This document shows, piece after piece, positions 36,301 to 42,300 of a stretch of 64,000 nucleotides of DNA. The stretch's first letter is position 1. Every line of letters begins with the position of its first letter. The notes below the pieces were generated by a model. It saw only the letters and a program-made list of their open reading frames with translations. It was not told where the DNA came from and made no database searches. The stretch spans positions 5,473,133 through 5,537,132 of the forward strand of contig OX419343.1 in assembly GCA_948470475.1 (NCBI GenBank), in the 5' to 3' direction. Source of the stretch: Galaxea fascicularis (taxonomy: Eukaryota > Cnidaria > Anthozoa > Scleractinia > Euphylliidae). Both the position numbers and the translations under genes were made by a program.

Positions 36301-39300
36301 TTAGATCATTTGCTTGCTCAACAAACCTACGCTTGTTCGACAGTGCGATCCACGCGCCAAGGCCTACCTCCATGTGCCAAAACTAAACTTCGCAATGCTG
36401 GACAATCCGTCAGTTCAAGTCTTAATTTCACCTTTTTAGAATAAGCACACAATGTAAATATGCAATTGAAACTGAAAACAACACTTATTTTTTCATTTTA
36501 TTGTACATTGTCAAATCATAATGCTGTTCTTGTTGGTTTTTTGACCCAAAAGAAACCTTATCTCTTGAAATTCAAATGGTGCTCATGGCGGCAAATTCAA
36601 ATTTTTTAATGAACGTGAAGTTTTAATTGAATTCACATGAAAAGCTTTAGCAGTATGGGTAAGTTCACCTCTCTATTTAAAAGAACAATATTTTAACTTT
36701 AATTCTCACTAGCCAGATCTATCTATAGAGTCCCCAAATTTTACTGAGCATACATGTTTTGGATTTGTGTTAATATTTTGTGTGACTGCCCAAATTAGCT
36801 CCAGGAATAGCAGGTATTCAGGGCCAAAAGGTCCCCAGGAGTGAAAGGGTTAATGTGCATGAAAAACACAACTGTAAGTAGTACTTCAGAATATTTTGCA
36901 CCTTCAAAAGAGGACTTTCAAACTTAAGAAACCCTTTGATGGTTAACCCTTTCACTCCTGAGAGTGCCAAATGGCACTTATAGATTTTACTCTGTCTAAT
37001 ACCAGACGATTTTACCCGCCAATAGGGAACCCCTTAGAAGGGAAAGGGTTAACAACATCAACCCTCCAAGTTAACCTTTTTCCTTAGTGGCCATTTGGCC
37101 ACTGAATGTTTATTGTTGGTCGCCAGTAAAAAATTTTAGTCGCCAAAATATGCAAATTATTTGGTTAATTAATAATTAAGTAATAAATATATATAAATTA
37201 ATAACAACTAATTAAAGTGCTATCCCTGCGCCACTTTTAATATCATCTTTTGTAAACAACTAAATGATAATGGTTTCAAAATGTCAACACGGATGTCCTC
37301 AGACACAGACAGTAATACACTGGTAATAGAGACAACAACAATTTCTTCACACAAACATACTAAGGTAAAGCTGGCTGTGAAATCTACGCGCCAAAAAGCG
37401 TGAGTATGTGCAAATTTACCGCCATTTTTTCCCGCGAGAAAATTTGATCGACAAAAAGAAAAATAATGAAAAAAAAAACAAACAAACAAAAACAAAAACC
37501 ATCACTTCACAAAACACAGAAATAAGCAAAACATAAATGTAGATGGCACAGATTATACCATACAGACTGCAGCAACTAGACGACGGAAAGTGTTGGCCAA
37601 CGTATATCAAAATCATCACTGGCGGCATTACTTTCTTGATGAAAACTTAAAGCAAACTTTTCTTTTTACTCAAATGTTGAAGGAGTTCTCTGCTTGAATG
37701 ACGGAAATCGAAAACTTCAGCTTGATTAACAATGGCAGAAGTGTTCATGCTTTAATTTTTTTAGTAATATTATAAACAATTCAAGCGTTAAAAGCATGCG
37801 AATTGAATGCGAAATAATAAGCTTGAATGTTGTTTTGTATCGATGAAAACTGTGATATTTTACAAGGCGTAAAACACATCCAGGTTCTAATTTGTTCTCA
37901 CAAGTGGATTACAAAGTCGCTTTCCATTGCAGTATTTATCATTAAATTTATCCTAGACTTTCCGCTAGATTAGATAATTAGGTGGTCCGGCAGAAAATGG
38001 ACGACTCGGAGTTTGTCCCTGGCTTTCATCGTCTTGAGAATCCTTCAATTTCGCATTTTCGCAGTCGACTTGTGGCAAGCCTAAATTTAAGGTCGGCACA
38101 CATGAGGGGACTAATCCCTGAAACAAGTCGCGGAGACAAGTCCCATCGTGTGAACTAGTCATTTTTGAAAAAAACCTCAAAAAAAACCTCAAAACCCTTT
38201 GTCGGCACACACGATGGGACTAGTCCCTGCGACCAGTCCCTTCGTGTAAACTCTTCAAGGGACTAGTCGCAGGGTCTAGTCCCCTCGTGTGTGCCGACCT
38301 TTATGTTTATGGCACAATTTAAATACGGCAAATGTTTGCACTATGTCACTTTTGCTTTGGATGGAAGTGGTTTGCTTCTGCTGTTACAAGATGTGCTTCT
38401 CAAAAATAATACACTGTAGATCCGGTCACTGTTGGCCTTTCCAAATTTCCAATTGTTCACTTTCTCTTCTTTTTTTGATTGCGTGCATTGTCTCATGTTC
38501 AAAGGTAAAATTATGTTCACTCAAGTGGAATGAAGTTCCTCGCATACGAAATTAGCACAATGTTGGATTCTTGGAATAAACGGTTGAAACTTGTTCTATT
38601 TGTCTCAGTTTCAGTAAATGACGTTAAATTTAACAAGTGAATTCATAACGCTCACAGCCTTTTTTTTGTCGGGATTTTTATCACATTGATTTTAGTTGCC
38701 AGGCTGGCGACTTCCCTTTCAAGTTAGTTGCCAGCTCCAAAATTCTAGTCGCCATGGCAACTAAAATGGTCTCAACTTGGAGGGTTGAACATCATCACCC
38801 AAAACCTATGTCCCCATTAAACTACACAATAAATACAGCCTACAAAGCACAAAAAAATTTAAACCTGCAGAACTTTCCTACGATACAATATCCCAATTCA
38901 AATGCAGCTTTCCAGAATGATGGTACTTGTAGGGCTATTGTTAAGGGTGAGGGATTTTGAGGTACATCACCGACTACTTTGTTATAAAACCAGCATGTTG
39001 ACTTCACCACAGCAACTTGAATTCCCGGCTATTTTTTGTATATCCCCAGCTACAGTGTACTTCAAAAATTAGTGACAGCCCTGTACTTGTACCTTACTAC
39101 AGCTCTATATCTATAAACGAGGAGCTGAATTTAAAATTTAGATGAAATCACACAAAAACCAGCCATACGATACTGACAGAACTTAGATAATTCCTTACAT
39201 GAACATTTTGCTCATTACAGAATGAGAAAAGAGCTGGCAACTACCACTAAGTGTGCACATTCTGCACTAACCATAAAGTACCAGGTAACTGTCTCCCATA

Positions 39301-42300
39301 AAGAGAGTCCCTGAGGTTTCCCCTTCAGAAAGTGTCCTTTCAATATTTCTTTTTTTTTTCAACTACATGAAGATGGAAATTATTATTTTAAGTAAGTGCA
39401 TATATGTATTTATACCATGCCATAGATAATACAGCAAATCAGAATGCAGGAAAGCCGTTGTATATTCATCAGTATTCCACCAAACCTTCCCATCGATCAG
39501 TGCAATTCAACGGTATCACACCCAACCTTCCTATCATGCACTGCATTGATTATGTACGGCTACGTATTTTCTATGACATGGTATTAAATAGTTAAAATGC
39601 AAGGCTTTCTCGTGGTATACCACAGAATATCCCACTCGTCACTTGTATTGTTTTTGCATACATACTCACCTAAAGGCTTGTGTGTATATGAAGAAAACAC
39701 AAGTGACTCATGGGATATTCCACAGTATACCACTCAAAACCATTACATAACTAGTATATATACAGGTGTATATGTTGTGGTTCAAATTTATTTTGTTTAA
39801 AAATTTTCAAACCTGTTTAATTTTTGTTTCCTTTATCTCAGATTATGGTAATGACTGTGAGACAAAGGGAAAACAAAGTTAAACTGGTTTGAAAATTTTT
39901 AAACCAAAGAAAAATTTGAACCACAACATATAGATCACCTTATTGCTGTCACATCACTAAACCATGTCACATTCATTGTTTAAATTCAACAATATTGAAA
40001 AAAATATTGCTTAAGCATTCATTCATAAACGTGATGCAAACTGACATAATATATGAATATGAAGTTTTTATTAACAAAAAAATAAATAAAAATAAATCTA
40101 AAAATAGATCATCATGAATTGGGGTTATTTCATACTGTTGAAAATAGATATCATATACTGTAAAATAAGATTCATACAAGTACAACTGTATAGCCAGGTA
40201 TTTTTAGTTGAAGTTATTCATTACAAAATGGTCATTCACCGTCTATAGCATGCAAGAGGGCTTTATCAATTCAGAAGGTGTTCACCATAGGTCAAGGTCA
40301 TTATACCTTGTGAAAAAACCTTGTGAATAGTAAATAAAGAAATGCTTTTTGAGAGTTCAGCTTAACCCACAGTGAATAGTGCTTTTCGTGTGTTCTGATT
40401 GGTTAACTCGGAGTACTGTTCACCTACAAGCAGCTGAAGGGAAATGAAACGGCCTCCCATTTCGGTTTCCGCACAAGAAATTATTTGTCTGAATAACAGC
40501 TAGTTGTTCAGCTTGTGTGGTATATACTAAAACAATAATTATTATTATTCACCTCAGTGTCGGTGAATGTGGTGGATATTCACCTTGCCGTTTCTTGGCT
40601 CTGTAAATATCCACCACTTTTCACCTCCACTTTGCTGAATAATAATAGCTATTATTCACCTGTCTGTAATTAACAACTTTTATTGTTAATTACAGACAGG
40701 CCACAAGCACGATACTCTTTCAAGATCTGACTAGCAATTCTCCCCTCTTGCTGCCATACATTTCATTGTAACCGACTTGAGAGATAACTGAAAAATTTGT
40801 CTCTTCTCTTCCCTTGTTTGCTTTATTGAAATAATTGTGATGAAAAGTTACGTGTTGATCACTCCTGGGGGTTCAAGGTTAAAAAGGACATTGGGGGGTA
40901 TATACTCTGTATCCAAAGTAAATTGTAAAGAACAAAGTTGATTATATGGCAAATTGAAATTAAGAGAACTGAGGCATGTTTTCCTTTTGACTTCAAAACA
41001 AATGTGGTGAATTTGAGAGAACTACACACATCCTTTAAAGGCAGTATTAAAATACAGCACAAAACTCATCAATCAAACCACCCCTAACAAGAACAGTCAC
41101 CATCACAGCAGTAAGCTACTTACTGTCATATTCATATTTTTGTTATATTCAGATTGCGATGTAGTTTATTTGTAACACATGGGTTAAACTCATCAACAAT
41201 AAATGAGAGAGGAGAATGTGCCTGTCAGGCTAGTGGAGCTGATCAACTTGAACCACACTCTAAGCATTAACCCAGCTTGGATACCCATAAAGACTACTTT
41301 TGAATTTGCCACAATTTTTTTGTTGGCATTGTGAGACAGCTGGACATGACAGCTTGACTTTCACACAATCAATACAAAACCTAGGTTACTACAACATCAC
41401 TGAACCATCAAAAGGAATAGCCAGAAAGCTTTTCAGATGCACATGCATTACAGAATACCTCCAATAAGCATAAACATGGCTTCTTAGTAAAATAATAATT
41501 GTGGTGACATGTATATACTTGGGTGGAGACAAGTCAGCTATGCCAAAGACAACAAGTTACTATGTGTTTATTTTGTGATGTTATGCTGACAAAGAGAGAG
41601 GCCTGGGGCAAACGACAGACGAGAGGCAAACCAGCCACAGAAGAAAGAGGAGGAAAGCTTCGACCATTTCATGACCTGATAATAATAATAATAATAATAA
41701 ATTGAAATTTATACCACGCAGTTTCTTTAAAAATATTCAACTGATATGGTTGCTCCACAGCTTGACTTAATTTGTAATAGTAATTGGACCGAGTGGGATA
41801 TGAAAATTAGTTTTCATTCACATGTAAAGTAGAACTAATTACCATCACACTTAGGGTGCTTACCATTAGTCAGAACTGGCCGGCGAGGCCAGGCCACTTG
41901 TGGAGAGAATTCCACTATTAATAAGAACTGTCCAAACAGACCAGTTTATTTCTACAAAGTATGCATAGCAGGAATGTTTTTTTTAGCAAAACCTCTCCGA
42001 AGAAGCCTATTTTATTTTTAAAATGACCGGTCTCGCTGGCCAGTTCTGACAAATGGAAAGCGCCCTTAGACTCGCTTTGAAGAGGAGGCAGACATGAACT
42101 CGGAAATGGCCTATTATACGACACGAGGCCCAATTACTGATTAAACATATCAACAACAAATTTCGAGATTAAGAAGATTTTCAGAACCTCAGATTGGAGT
42201 GCAAAAGTCAGTGGTATGTTCCAAGTCTTACAAACAGTAGAAAAACATTATGGAGAAATTACTAAAGTGCAAGTAATTGACGCGTGAATGGCGTAGGTGT

